A stretch of DNA of 43,823 nt from positions 1-43,823 of the forward strand of contig CAYLLE010000017.1 of the NCBI GenBank assembly GCA_964384485.1, given 5' to 3'. Each line of letters begins with the position of its first letter. Position 1 is the first letter of the stretch. Source of the DNA: CAYLLE01 sp964384485. Lineage in GTDB: Bacteria; Spirochaetota; Spirochaetia; CAYLLE01. Position numbers and translations under genes: made by a program. The notes beneath the pieces are model-generated. The model saw nothing but the letters and a program-made list of their open reading frames with translations. It did not search any database and was not told the DNA's origin. Below are positions 33,245 to 42,868 of this stretch, piece after piece.

Positions 33245-35503
33245 TTGGACCAGCTATCCGCTTCTTCTAAAAAAAAGGTGCTAATTGTTGAAGACGAATC
33301 TGTAGTAGCTTTAGATATACGAAGAAGGCTTGAAAGTCTCGGTTATCATGTGGTCGGATGCGCGACATCCGGGAACAGGGCTATTGAGTTCATTAAAAAT
33401 GAACCGCCCGATGTCATTTTAATGGATATCAAACTGAAAGGCGATATCGATGGTCTCGACACAGCCCGACTGGTCCGGAATCAATGGGATATTCCTGTCG
33501 TCTATGTTACCGCATATGCGGACATGGAAACCATTCAACGTGCAAAAATTACCAATTCATTCGGCTACGTTCTAAAACCCTTCCAGGACCGGGAAATATC
33601 GGTCGCTGTGGAAATGGCAATCTTCAAGCATCAGATGCAGCAGGAACTGAATGAAGCCAGGATCAGAGCGGAAGCGGCGGACAGGATGAAAAGTGATTTC
33701 CTGGCGAACATCAGCCATGAACTTAGGACACCATTGAACAGTATTATCGGAATGGCCGATCTTTCCATCGATATGTGTGAAAACAGCCTGCAACAGGATT
33801 ACCTGGTCATTCTCCGGAAATCGGCCGGTCTGCTTTTGGACATCATCAATAATATTTTGAGCTTTATTAAGTATAATTCCGACGAGATAGCGGTAGAAAA
33901 TGTGCGGTACGACTTCTCCGGACTGCTCAGGAAGGTCGCGGATTCGGTCTATACTAAGGCTGTTGAAAAAGGCCTCGACTTTAATATTTGGGAAGAAAAT
34001 ACCGTAAACAGCTCCCTGATCGGTGATGCCCAAAAACTGTGGCAGATTCTTTTTGTTCTGTTGGATAACGCGGTAAAATTTACTCCTGCAGGAAGTATCG
34101 AATTCGGAATATCGGTAAAAGAAACGGATCCCGCAACTGCTGAACTTAATTTCATTATTGAAGATACCGGTATCGGAATTCAGGGGGATGATTTAGAAAG
34201 AATATTTGAACCTTTTACTCAGGGAGACGGTTCCCGTACAAGAAGGTTCTCCGGTACAGGGATCGGCTTGGCTTTGGCTAAATCTCTGCTTACCCGCCTT
34301 ATGGGCAGCATCAGGGTTGAATCGGAACAGGGAGCGGGAACCACGTTTTCAATCAAGCTGCCTCAGGGATATTCTGATGAACTGGTAGTTTCGAATCCTC
34401 CGATGGTGCCCGCGGGAACCCGTGGAGTTATCATTTCACAGTCTGACCGTCAGCGCGAGATTCTCGAACAATATCTGAAGGACGCAGGATGCACTGCAGT
34501 GAGCTGCCGCTCTTTTCCCGAAATACTGGATAAGGTGCCATCACTCATAAAAAATAACTGGGTATGCCTGATGCATGCCGATCAGATTAATAACGGCACA
34601 TTCCGAGACTTTATCAGTACACGGTCTCCTAAGCTGGATGAATTCATTAAGTCCGCCCGTTTTCTCATAATGACAAAAAGCGGAGAAGGGGACCTGAATG
34701 ATTATATCGAACGAGGTGTTATTTTTGAACGGCTGAAGCTTCCAATTCTGCGTAAAGATTTGAACGCGGCTATCCTCAGGGTGATGTCCCGGTCAACTGA
34801 TGAAAAGAAGCAGGCGCTGAGTTTTTCGATCATACGTACCGATAATCCCCTCAGGATTCTCCTGGTGGAGGATAACGCCATCAACCGGCTTGTGAACAGT
34901 AAAATGCTCCTCCGAATGGGACACTTCGTATCCGTCGCGGAAAACGGTATTCAGGCGCTGGATATGCTGAAAAAAGAGAAATATGAACTTGTGCTTATGG
35001 ATATTCAGATGCCTGTCATGGACGGTTATGAAACCACAAAAAAAATTCGAGGGGGGGCTGAAAAAAATATCCCGAGGGATATTCCTATTGTCGCTCTTAC
35101 CGCGCACGCGTTGGAGGAAGAGGAACAGAAAAGTATGGCGGCCGGGATGAACGGATTTCTCACTAAGCCGTTCACCCCGGAGAATCTGGAAAAGACGCTC
35201 ATGAAAGCATCAAAAGGCGAACCGGTGTTCAACACAGAGAAACAAAGCCCGGCCGGCAGCGAAGACTTTTACAAAAAACTAGAAAATGCGGAAAATCAAA
35301 TAAAAGAGGAAGCCTGGAGTGTATTAAAAGGTACGCTTCATGAACTCAAAGTGCTCGGAGCAAACATACCGGATGATAATGGAAGTATACAGGAATATAT
35401 ATTCAGATTTCAGCTTTTAATTAGAAAAAGAAATGCCGAATCGGCAATGGAATTACTGACGAATCTAAAAGAATTGGTGCAGAAAAACAATAATGTTCGG
35501 TAA
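33245..35503 (+). CDS. hybrid sensor histidine kinase with N- and C-terminal receivers
   Basis: Soluble protein of 752 residues with no membrane segment. Domains in order: receiver (D61, K111), HisKA with H158 (ISHELRTPLN), HATPase_c (VLLDNAVKF, EDTGIGI, GTGIGLALAKSL), a region at about 390-520 that looks like a degenerate receiver without its Asp, and a second true receiver at about 543-660 (LVEDNAIN, LVLMDIQMPVMDG). The helical tail is not a clear HPt domain. Input must come by phosphorylation of the first receiver or through partner proteins, since there is no sensor domain. The start is TTG with AAGGAG 8 bases upstream. It lies between cheB and a stand-alone receiver. Confidence 0.92.
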   Translation: MDQLSASSKKKVLIVEDESVVALDIRRRLESLGYHVVGCATSGNRAIEFIKNEPPDVILMDIKLKGDIDGLDTARLVRNQWDIPVVYVTAYADMETIQRAKITNSFGYVLKPFQDREISVAVEMAIFKHQMQQELNEARIRAEAADRMKSDFLANISHELRTPLNSIIGMADLSIDMCENSLQQDYLVILRKSAGLLLDIINNILSFIKYNSDEIAVENVRYDFSGLLRKVADSVYTKAVEKGLDFNIWEENTVNSSLIGDAQKLWQILFVLLDNAVKFTPAGSIEFGISVKETDPATAELNFIIEDTGIGIQGDDLERIFEPFTQGDGSRTRRFSGTGIGLALAKSLLTRLMGSIRVESEQGAGTTFSIKLPQGYSDELVVSNPPMVPAGTRGVIISQSDRQREILEQYLKDAGCTAVSCRSFPEILDKVPSLIKNNWVCLMHADQINNGTFRDFISTRSPKLDEFIKSARFLIMTKSGEGDLNDYIERGVIFERLKLPILRKDLNAAILRVMSRSTDEKKQALSFSIIRTDNPLRILLVEDNAINRLVNSKMLLRMGHFVSVAENGIQALDMLKKEKYELVLMDIQMPVMDGYETTKKIRGGAEKNIPRDIPIVALTAHALEEEEQKSMAAGMNGFLTKPFTPENLEKTLMKASKGEPVFNTEKQSPAGSEDFYKKLENAENQIKEEAWSVLKGTLHELKVLGANIPDDNGSIQEYIFRFQLLIRKRNAESAMELLTNLKELVQKNNNVR

Positions 35504-35518
35504 TGTTGGAGGATGGGG

Positions 35519-35926
35519 ATGAGATTTTTAATCGTCGAGGATGATTTCGGAAGCAGACGGCTGCTGCAGGCGTTTTTAAAACCTTACGGCGCCTGCGATG
35601 TGGTCGTAGACGGCGAGGAGGCTATAGAGGCTTTCCGGCTTGCGTGGGAGGATAACGATCCGTATGACGCCATTTTTCTGGACATCATGATGCCGAAGGT
35701 TGACGGGCAGCAGGCGTTAAAAGAGATACGGAATATCGAAGAAAAAATCGGACTAGATTCAGTGGATGAAGTCAAAATTATTATGACAACAGCGTTGGAA
35801 GATCCTAAAAATGTTGTGGAGGCATATCATAAAGGCGGCGCGACTTCTTATCTTGTAAAACCGATAGATAAGGAGATGATCCAGAAAGAAATGGCGCGTC
35901 TTGGTTTCAAGAAAGCGGAAGCATAG
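35519..35926 (+). CDS. stand-alone receiver (CheY-like) protein
   Basis: Single receiver domain, 135 residues: acidic pair VEDD, phosphorylation site D55 (AIFLDIMMPKVDG), the switch residue in IIMTTALED and the Lys in YLVKPID. No output domain. An ATG at 35513 directly touches the GGAGG ribosome binding site, so the ATG 6 bases on, at 35519, is the more likely start. It follows the hybrid kinase closely and could be the shuttle or output for it or for CheA. Confidence 0.92.
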   Translation: MRFLIVEDDFGSRRLLQAFLKPYGACDVVVDGEEAIEAFRLAWEDNDPYDAIFLDIMMPKVDGQQALKEIRNIEEKIGLDSVDEVKIIMTTALEDPKNVVEAYHKGGATSYLVKPIDKEMIQKEMARLGFKKAEA

Positions 35927-35932
35927 ACAGCA

Positions 35933-37867
35933 ATGGAAGGTGAAAAATCCCGCATTTTAATTGTCGAGGATGAACATATTGTTGCTCTTGATATAAAAAT
36001 GCTTCTGTTAAAATACGGATATGAAGTAGCCGGTATATACTCCGATGCTGAGTCCGCCTTGGCCGCTCTGGAAAAAAATCTCCCTGAATTGGTTTTGATG
36101 GATATCAAGCTGCAGGGGGAAATGGACGGCATAGAAGCGACGCAGCAGATCAAGAATAAATATGACATACCCGTCATCCTCCTTACTGCTTTTGCTGATG
36201 AAGCCACACTTCAGCGAGCAAAAATAACCGAGCCGTTCGCGTATTTAATCAAACCGTTCGAAGACCGGGAGCTTCGGACCCAAATTGTTATCGCCCTCTA
36301 TCGGCACCGAATGGAAAAAGAGGTAAAATCCCGGGAAAAATTGTTTTCTACAACCCTGAACAGTATTGGCGATGCAGTTATTCTCCTAGACGAAAATGAT
36401 GTCGTTCAGTACTACAACCCTGTCGCGGCGAAAATAGCGGCACCGGTGCTGAAAGAAAATCTTACGTTTTTTGAACTTTTCAAATTCGCGGAAAATCCTT
36501 TTCCTACCGGTATCATCGGTTTAAAGGAAGCGTCGGTAAGCGCGGTTATCCTTGCCGAGGACAAACAAATACAGGTCGAGATAAGGGTTTCTCCGATCAT
36601 CAGTGCTGCCGGAGAGCATACCGGAGCGGTAATTGTCATGACGGATATAACTGACCGGCTCCGGGCTCAGCGGGAGCTGCAGGAACGGGAGGAACAGCTT
36701 CGGCAATCACAGAAGATGGAAGCAATAGGCAGACTTTCCGGCGGTATTGCCCATGATTTTAATAACCTCCTTACCGTAATAATGGGATATTCCAAGTTGA
36801 TGCGCGAAAGTATCTCTCACGACACGCTTCCGGATAAAGCGGAAATCGAAAGTGACATTGAAGGTATCCAGAACGCGGCCCTGAAATCGGCTAACTTGAC
36901 ACGGCAGCTTTTGACCTTTAGCCGTCATCAGGTGCTGAGACTTAAAAATCACTCGTTGAATGATATCGTCAAAGACATGCAGCGTATGCTGAGACGCTTA
37001 ATTACGGAAGAGATTGATATCAAACTTTCTCTACGGGCGGATTACGATAAAGTCTATATCGATCAGGTCCAGATGGAACAGGTAATTATTAATCTTGCCG
37101 TTAATGCCAGAGATGCCATGTCTGACGGAGGAACACTGACGATATCAACACAAAATATAAATCTTACAAATCCGATCCAGAGTCCGGAAGGACAGATAGA
37201 ACCCGGGAACTACGTGGTTATAAGCGTGGAAGACACCGGGCACGGCATAGCCAGGGATAATATTGACCGCATTTTTGATCCTTTTTTTACTACGAAAGAC
37301 CGGGGGCAGGGTACAGGATTAGGACTTTCTACGGTTTACGGAATTGTAAAGCAGATAAACGGATCGGTTACCGTAGAAAGCATTCCCGGTAAGGGAAGCA
37401 CCTTTGAGATATATATTCCCGCCGCTCAGGCAGTTAAGGAAGATATTTTCAGCCCCTCCAATGTTCGCACTGACGACCGGGGAACCGGTACAATCCTGCT
37501 GGTTGAGGACGATGAAAATCTAAAATCCCTTTTAAGCCGGATTCTCCGTAAGAAGGGATACACCGTACTGGAAACCCAAAACCCCGGAGAAGCACTACTA
37601 ATCTGTGAAGACTACAAGGACAATATCGATCTCCTTGTTTCAGACATCGTCATGCCCCATCTCAGCGGAGACCGTCTGGCAAAACGGCTTTTAGCCATGC
37701 GGAAAAATCTGCATGTACTGCTTATTTCCGGTTATCCGGACAGGTATAAACCGGATAACGGAAGCGAAAATTTCACATTCCTTCAGAAACCATTTGAAAT
37801 TGATAAGTTCACTGAGATGGTCAAGAAAGTAATCAACAGAATTCCCCCCGAAGTTCCCCCACCTTGA
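35933..37867 (+). CDS. hybrid histidine kinase, receiver-PAS-NtrB-like kinase-receiver
   Basis: Soluble protein of 644 residues. The N-terminal receiver has D57 and K108 and closely resembles the first receiver of the hybrid kinase at 33245 (LVLMDIKLQG, FADEATLQRAKITEPF). A PAS domain follows at about 133-245 and a short coiled coil at about 242-262. The kinase core has the NtrB-type H box GGIAHDFNNLL with H274, then NLAVNARDAM, EDTGHGI and GTGLGLSTVYGI. The C-terminal receiver (about 520-635) has SDIVMPHLSGD. No clear ribosome binding site; it starts 6 bases after the receiver gene, suggesting coupling. It ends in PPEVPPP. Confidence 0.93.
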   Translation: MEGEKSRILIVEDEHIVALDIKMLLLKYGYEVAGIYSDAESALAALEKNLPELVLMDIKLQGEMDGIEATQQIKNKYDIPVILLTAFADEATLQRAKITEPFAYLIKPFEDRELRTQIVIALYRHRMEKEVKSREKLFSTTLNSIGDAVILLDENDVVQYYNPVAAKIAAPVLKENLTFFELFKFAENPFPTGIIGLKEASVSAVILAEDKQIQVEIRVSPIISAAGEHTGAVIVMTDITDRLRAQRELQEREEQLRQSQKMEAIGRLSGGIAHDFNNLLTVIMGYSKLMRESISHDTLPDKAEIESDIEGIQNAALKSANLTRQLLTFSRHQVLRLKNHSLNDIVKDMQRMLRRLITEEIDIKLSLRADYDKVYIDQVQMEQVIINLAVNARDAMSDGGTLTISTQNINLTNPIQSPEGQIEPGNYVVISVEDTGHGIARDNIDRIFDPFFTTKDRGQGTGLGLSTVYGIVKQINGSVTVESIPGKGSTFEIYIPAAQAVKEDIFSPSNVRTDDRGTGTILLVEDDENLKSLLSRILRKKGYTVLETQNPGEALLICEDYKDNIDLLVSDIVMPHLSGDRLAKRLLAMRKNLHVLLISGYPDRYKPDNGSENFTFLQKPFEIDKFTEMVKKVINRIPPEVPPP

Positions 37868-37892
37868 TTGAGCCGCTATTTTTCTATATAGT
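37864..37892 (+). promoter_or_regulatory. promoter of lepA with leaderless start
   Basis: TTGATT at 37864-37869, 17 bases, TATAGT at 37887-37892. The expected +1 falls on the A of the lepA ATG at 37899. The -35 box overlaps the stop codon of the preceding kinase gene. Confidence 0.65.
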
Positions 37893-37898
37893 CTATCC

Positions 37899-39707
37899 AT
37901 GGGATACAACAAAGAACTCATACGCAATTTTTGCATAATTGCCCATATAGATCATGGTAAGTCGACTCTTGCAGACCGGTTTATCCAGCTTGCCCATATT
38001 ATTGAAGACAGAAATTTCAAGGACCAAATTCTCGATTCCATGGATATTGAACGGGAACGGGGGATCACAATAAAGAGTCAGGCAATAGTCCTGCCCTACA
38101 AATCTGACGACGGGAATGAATACCGGCTGAATTTAGTCGATACACCGGGACACGTAGATTTTTCTTACGAAGTTTCCAGAGCCATTTCCGCTTGTGAAGG
38201 CGCCCTTCTTCTCGTTGACGCTTCCCAGGGGGTGGAGGCGCAGACATTATCCAACCTTTTTATGGCAATGGAGCACGACCTGGTCATCATACCGGTCATC
38301 AACAAGATTGATTTACCGGGTGCCGATATCGATATGGCTATGCACCAGATCGAAAGCGACCTCGGTCTTGATCCGTTTGAAGCCGTCCATATTTCTGCAA
38401 AAAACGGAACCGGAATTCCTGAATTGCTTGAAACAATCGTAAAGCGAATCCCGCCGCCGTCCGGCTCCGCGGAAGACCCCCTGCAGGGACTGATTTTCGA
38501 TTCCCATTACGATCCGTACCGGGGTGTTATCATTCATGTGCGGATTTTCAGCGGGACCCTTAAGGAGGGCGATGAAGTCCTCTTCTATTCAAATAATGAA
38601 GTGTATGAAGTCGAGGAGACGGGAACGTTTCAGATTGCGCTTAAAAAAAGCGGTTCCCTCGCTGCAGGAGACGTTGGATACATTATGGCCGGCATAAAAG
38701 ATATCTCCGCGGTCAGGATTGGCGAAACGGTTACCCATCGTAGACGGCCCTGTAAAAACCCTCTTCCCGGTTTCCGTGAAGTTAAACCGTTTGTGTTCTC
38801 ATCAATCTATCCCGTAGACGCGAATGAATACGATGAACTTGCCGACGCTATGAGCAGACTGAAACTCAACGATGCCTCTCTGATTTACGAAAAAGATTCA
38901 TCCGCCGCGTTAGGATTTGGTTTCCGGTGCGGATTTCTTGGTCTGCTTCATCTGGAAGTCGTGCAGGAACGGCTGGAGCGGGAATTCGATCTGTCTATTG
39001 TTCTAACCGCTCCGTCTGTCCGATACAAGATCGAACTTGAAACCGGCGAAGAATTCTATATTGATAATCCGCAGCAGTTTCCCGAAGAAAACCTTATACG
39101 CCGGGCAGAGGAACCGTATATCAAGGCCGTGATATTTACTCCCGCCGATTATCTGGGCAATGTGATCGGCCTTTGTCTGGAGAAGCGGGGAGTGCAGAAA
39201 TCAATGAATTATCTGGACGAAAAAAGGGTGGAAATGGAATATGAGATGCCTCTCGCTGAAGTTCTGTATGACTTTTATGACCGTTTGAAATCGGTAACCA
39301 GAGGGTATGCCTCATTTGATTACGAGATCATCGATTACCGGGAGACAAACCTGTCAAAGGTGGATATTCTGGTAAACGGTAAGCCCGTGGATGCACTCTC
39401 GCTCCTGGTATTCCGGGAAAACGCGGCCTCACGGGCCCGGCAAGTTTGTAAGAGCCTTCGGGAAGAGATCCCCCGGCATCAGTTTAAAATACCTATTCAG
39501 GGTGCAATCGGCAGCCAGATTATCGCGCGTGAGACGATCTCCGCCCTTCGGAAAGATGTTACCGCGAAATGTTACGGCGGTGATATCTCCAGAAAGCGAA
39601 AGCTCCTGGAGAAGCAGAAAGAAGGTAAGAAACGGATGAAGATGGTGGGAAACGTGGAACTGCCGCAAAGTGCCTTTCTTTCCGCGCTCAGGTCCGATAA
39701 CGATTGA
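37899..39707 (+). CDS. lepA: elongation factor 4 (LepA)
   Basis: LepA/EF4, 602 residues, a translational GTPase that acts on the ribosome under stress and in 30S assembly. It has G1 AHIDHGKSTLADR, G2 ERERGITIKSQA, G3 VDTPGHVDFSYEV, G4 NKIDLPGAD, and the LepA-specific C-terminal region ending with RKRKLLEKQKEGKKRMK. There is no ribosome binding site; the ATG coincides with the predicted transcription start. The 3' end overlaps the convergent DUF115 gene by 20 bases. Confidence 0.98.
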   Translation: MGYNKELIRNFCIIAHIDHGKSTLADRFIQLAHIIEDRNFKDQILDSMDIERERGITIKSQAIVLPYKSDDGNEYRLNLVDTPGHVDFSYEVSRAISACEGALLLVDASQGVEAQTLSNLFMAMEHDLVIIPVINKIDLPGADIDMAMHQIESDLGLDPFEAVHISAKNGTGIPELLETIVKRIPPPSGSAEDPLQGLIFDSHYDPYRGVIIHVRIFSGTLKEGDEVLFYSNNEVYEVEETGTFQIALKKSGSLAAGDVGYIMAGIKDISAVRIGETVTHRRRPCKNPLPGFREVKPFVFSSIYPVDANEYDELADAMSRLKLNDASLIYEKDSSAALGFGFRCGFLGLLHLEVVQERLEREFDLSIVLTAPSVRYKIELETGEEFYIDNPQQFPEENLIRRAEEPYIKAVIFTPADYLGNVIGLCLEKRGVQKSMNYLDEKRVEMEYEMPLAEVLYDFYDRLKSVTRGYASFDYEIIDYRETNLSKVDILVNGKPVDALSLLVFRENAASRARQVCKSLREEIPRHQFKIPIQGAIGSQIIARETISALRKDVTAKCYGGDISRKRKLLEKQKEGKKRMKMVGNVELPQSAFLSALRSDND

Positions 39708-41304
39708 GATGTTCGATTCCCTGATGGAGATACCGACTGTAATAAGAGATCGAATAGAGAATTCTTTTAAAGAACGATAGGTCAGGTTTTTCGAGAATAC
39801 CCGGCTTGTAATCCGGGAAATCCAGGTACAGATAATCACATTCCTCTAAATCTCCGCGGAGATGATTCGGAACCGCATTAGTACCGGTATTGATATGGTG
39901 TATTATTTTATCCTTAAGAGCCGCGAGCAGTTTATATTCCCGGCTCAGGAAAAGCCGTGTGTCTTCGAGACGGCAAGAATCGCGGAGTTCTGCTTCCTCC
40001 TGCCTTTTTTCATGCTTATCTACTGTGTACTTGAATTCCTCAAAATTTTTTATTCGCGGTATTTGCATCGCGATCCCTTGGGTGCCGATGTCATAAACAT
40101 TACCGCAGCCTTGAGCCCGCTCTTCGAGTAATTCCGCGTATGATTTCAGTACCGGATCGGTAACCACAGGCAGATTATCCTTCCCCGGAATTTGTTCCGC
40201 GTCCTCTCTGAGCGGCAGCCATTCCATCGGGGTCAGTCTTCCGGAAGCCTTCATGCGCAGCAGGTGGGTATATGTGCCCCGGGAATGGGTCTTACCGGGT
40301 CGGTAGGAAAAATCAAATCCTCCCAAAAAGATGGGGCCGTTTTGCCTGAGCCGATGGGCCAATTCCAGAGCAGTCACTCCTACAGAACCGAGGGGCGGAA
40401 GACTGTCCCGGATGAGTCCGTATTCACGGCATCTTTTTAGAAATTGATTTCCTGCGAATATCGTTGAAAAAAAGGACCATGTGATTCCGGGCAGGATTCG
40501 GAAAATATTTGGATAGGATGATACATCGCCGTATAGATGGAATGATGCTTGTTTCGAACTTATAAAATCTTGAAGATTTGCCGCTTGAGCTTCCAGGGCG
40601 CAGACAAAATCCGGAAAGATATTTTTTGCCAATAGCGCCGGAAGGGCGGTGTCTACCGCCAAAACCGTCACTCTTTCCCTTACCTTTATAACCCATTCCA
40701 TGCACTTTTCAAGAGATTCACCCGCGCCGAAAACAACAATAGGCCTTTTTATTCCTTTGGTTATTTCCTTGACGTTCATGCTGTTCAGAGCAAGATTTAA
40801 AATTGAATTTTTAATCCAGTGACGGAACATGTGGATGATGGTGATACGGTTACGCCAGTATCTGCGGAGCTCTTCCCGGAGTTTGGCCTCGAGGCTTCGG
40901 TAGAATTCCGGGTGGATCCGGTATCCCCCGGATATTCTAAGCATCTGTATCTTCCGGTATTTATGATACGGAATTTCCGATAGATATTCTTGCGCGGAGA
41001 CAGCATTTGGCAGAAAAATAGCCGGATACTTTTTCATATCCTGCTCCGCGTAAAGTTTGAACAATTCGGAATCATGTTCGATCAAAATGATATCCACATT
41101 ATCACCCGCTTTTCGGTGAAGGGCTTCTACGCCGTATCCGAGAAGGGGAGAGGGAATGACATACAGCGTCTCGGCAGAAAAAATCCCGGCCTTAACGCGC
41201 CGGGATACTCCGTCTATAGGATTTTCGCTGTAAAGTTTTTTTCCGCAGTATTCTACTTGTTTTCCGCATCCGGTGTCATAGACACGGATGGAATTGTTTC
41301 TCAT
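39688..41304 (-). CDS. motility-associated DUF115 (MAF-like) protein
   Basis: Protein of 538 residues of the DUF115/MAF_flag10 group (PF01973, related to 6-hydroxymethylpterin pyrophosphokinase MptE). Members are linked to flagellin glycosylation and motility in several bacteria, and the group is widespread in spirochaetes. The conserved core begins at about residue 188 with PIVVFGAGESLEKCMEW and continues with VLAVDTALPALLAKNIFPDF. It ends with PPLGSVGVTALELAHRL and PIFLGGFDFSYRPGKTHSRG. The N-terminal third (about 1-180) is less conserved. It overlaps the preceding foldase gene by 4 bases and lepA by 20 at its end. Confidence 0.85.
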   Translation of the reverse strand: MRNNSIRVYDTGCGKQVEYCGKKLYSENPIDGVSRRVKAGIFSAETLYVIPSPLLGYGVEALHRKAGDNVDIILIEHDSELFKLYAEQDMKKYPAIFLPNAVSAQEYLSEIPYHKYRKIQMLRISGGYRIHPEFYRSLEAKLREELRRYWRNRITIIHMFRHWIKNSILNLALNSMNVKEITKGIKRPIVVFGAGESLEKCMEWVIKVRERVTVLAVDTALPALLAKNIFPDFVCALEAQAANLQDFISSKQASFHLYGDVSSYPNIFRILPGITWSFFSTIFAGNQFLKRCREYGLIRDSLPPLGSVGVTALELAHRLRQNGPIFLGGFDFSYRPGKTHSRGTYTHLLRMKASGRLTPMEWLPLREDAEQIPGKDNLPVVTDPVLKSYAELLEERAQGCGNVYDIGTQGIAMQIPRIKNFEEFKYTVDKHEKRQEEAELRDSCRLEDTRLFLSREYKLLAALKDKIIHHINTGTNAVPNHLRGDLEECDYLYLDFPDYKPGILEKPDLSFFKRILYSISYYSRYLHQGIEHLNRYRT

Positions 41305-42818
41305 GAATCCCGCTGCATTATATACCTGGTGAACATCTCATCGAAATTGTCTTCGATTTTTTCTTCATCCAGCAGTGACCGTTCAAGTCCTTCCGAGATG
41401 AACTGCCGTGCTATGTAGGAAAAGTTCTCGGATAAAAATTCCACAGACGTTTCTGCCGCATCAATCTCTTCGATAAATCTAAACACTACAACATTATCCG
41501 TCAGGACGATCGGATCGGACATCTGGGAAGGTTCCAGGGAGAACAGTTCAATAAAGAAATCTTCCCGGGATAGACTGTCCTGAAATATACCTGTCTCGGA
41601 TTGCGGAGTGTTCAGGAACTGCAGACCTCCGTAGTTGATCGGAAAGAATCCTGTCCGGGCGATTTGCTTCTGGGCACCCCCGGCAGCTTCAGAAAAGCTG
41701 TTAAGGGCGGCCCGTTCCCGAAACCGTTCAGCTTGAGTAACCAGATAATCTTCTATGATACCGCGTTCGTAGGTGGTCATATAATTTCTTACCGTCTGAA
41801 CCGTTTCTGAATCCTCAAAATCAGCTTCTTCCATCGGCTCATCTATCCGGTATATAACCCATCCGTAATTTGTTTCCAGAACTTCGGTAATTGTTCCCGC
41901 TTCCGCGTCAGTCAAAGCGTTCAGTGTGTCTTCTTCCGGGAAATCACGCTGAAGGTCGTAAAAATACTGCCAGCCCATATCACCGCTCAAATCAGCAAAT
42001 ATATCCTGAGAATAAGTCTGAGCCAAATCCTCGAAACTTGCGGTTTGATTAATAAGCTGATTTCTTACTTCTTCCGCTTCATTCTCGTTCGAAGTTATTG
42101 TAATTGATGACAAGTTGATCCTTCTGAACAGTTCGCTGTTGGCCTGTCCGAACTTAACAACTTCGTCTTGAGGATAATCGTCGTATGAGTAACTGATATA
42201 CTGGAAATTCCGCTGAGGACCACCGAGTACTGGAACAAATTCACTTTCTTGTTCGCTGTGAAATACATTATATATGTAATCATTTACATACTGCTGCTGG
42301 GTAAATGTCTCCCGATAGTACGCTCTGAGCTGATATTTTTCTCCTGATGACATTGCCTGATATCGGTCTTCGCTGAATGTACCGTTCTCCCAAAACCCGG
42401 GATACCGCGCAAGGAGTTTGTCTACTGTTTTGTCAGAAACGGACATTCCGCTTTTCCGGGCGTCATACATGACCGCTTCATGGAAAAGAGTATTATTAAA
42501 AGCACCCCTCCAGATTTGATAGAGGAGGGAGTTGATATTTTCGGTTTCACTGTCCTCTTTTGCCTGTTCCGCGAGCATTTCCCGCTGCCGGGCGAAGTAG
42601 TTTCCGGGTTCATATTCTATGGGTATGTTCCGGTAATACCCGAAAACAAAATCCTGCCGGTTTTCCGCCGTCCTTGCGATGATAGGTCCGCCGATAAACG
42701 TGATTACCACGATAATCAAAACCAAAAAACTGAAAATGTAAAGGAGCGGACGTTTGTGAAAAGCCTTTTTTTCTTTTTTTTCATTACCCGAATGGGGAAA
42801 ATTTATTTCTTTCGCCAT
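41301..42818 (-). CDS. SurA/PpiD-like peptidyl-prolyl isomerase, membrane-anchored
   Basis: Protein of 505 residues. A charged cytoplasmic start is followed by one membrane segment at about 25-46 (LYIFSFLVLIIVVITFIGG), with the rest periplasmic, a PpiD-like topology. A SurA_N-like helical chaperone domain follows. A parvulin-type domain at about 243-345 shows FEDLAQTYSQD, SGDMGWQYFYDL and NYGWVIYRID. Expected role: folding of exported and outer membrane proteins. GAGG lies 7 bases before the ATG. It is coupled to the DUF115 gene by an ATGA overlap. Confidence 0.88.
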   Translation of the reverse strand: MAKEINFPHSGNEKKEKKAFHKRPLLYIFSFLVLIIVVITFIGGPIIARTAENRQDFVFGYYRNIPIEYEPGNYFARQREMLAEQAKEDSETENINSLLYQIWRGAFNNTLFHEAVMYDARKSGMSVSDKTVDKLLARYPGFWENGTFSEDRYQAMSSGEKYQLRAYYRETFTQQQYVNDYIYNVFHSEQESEFVPVLGGPQRNFQYISYSYDDYPQDEVVKFGQANSELFRRINLSSITITSNENEAEEVRNQLINQTASFEDLAQTYSQDIFADLSGDMGWQYFYDLQRDFPEEDTLNALTDAEAGTITEVLETNYGWVIYRIDEPMEEADFEDSETVQTVRNYMTTYERGIIEDYLVTQAERFRERAALNSFSEAAGGAQKQIARTGFFPINYGGLQFLNTPQSETGIFQDSLSREDFFIELFSLEPSQMSDPIVLTDNVVVFRFIEEIDAAETSVEFLSENFSYIARQFISEGLERSLLDEEKIEDNFDEMFTRYIMQRDS

Positions 42819-42868
42819 TTTTATTCCTCGAAAAGATATAGGTTACTAACAAATTATGCTGTGAAATG

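Noticed and set aside
35260..35500. HPt domain at the C-terminus of the 752-residue hybrid kinase (GTLHELKVLGAN)
   Set aside because: It resembles the HPt xHxLKG motif only loosely, and the surrounding helices do not fit clearly.
40990..41418. A 142-codon plus-strand frame across the DUF115/foldase junction
   Set aside because: Covers two real minus-strand genes; the composition fits an antisense shadow.
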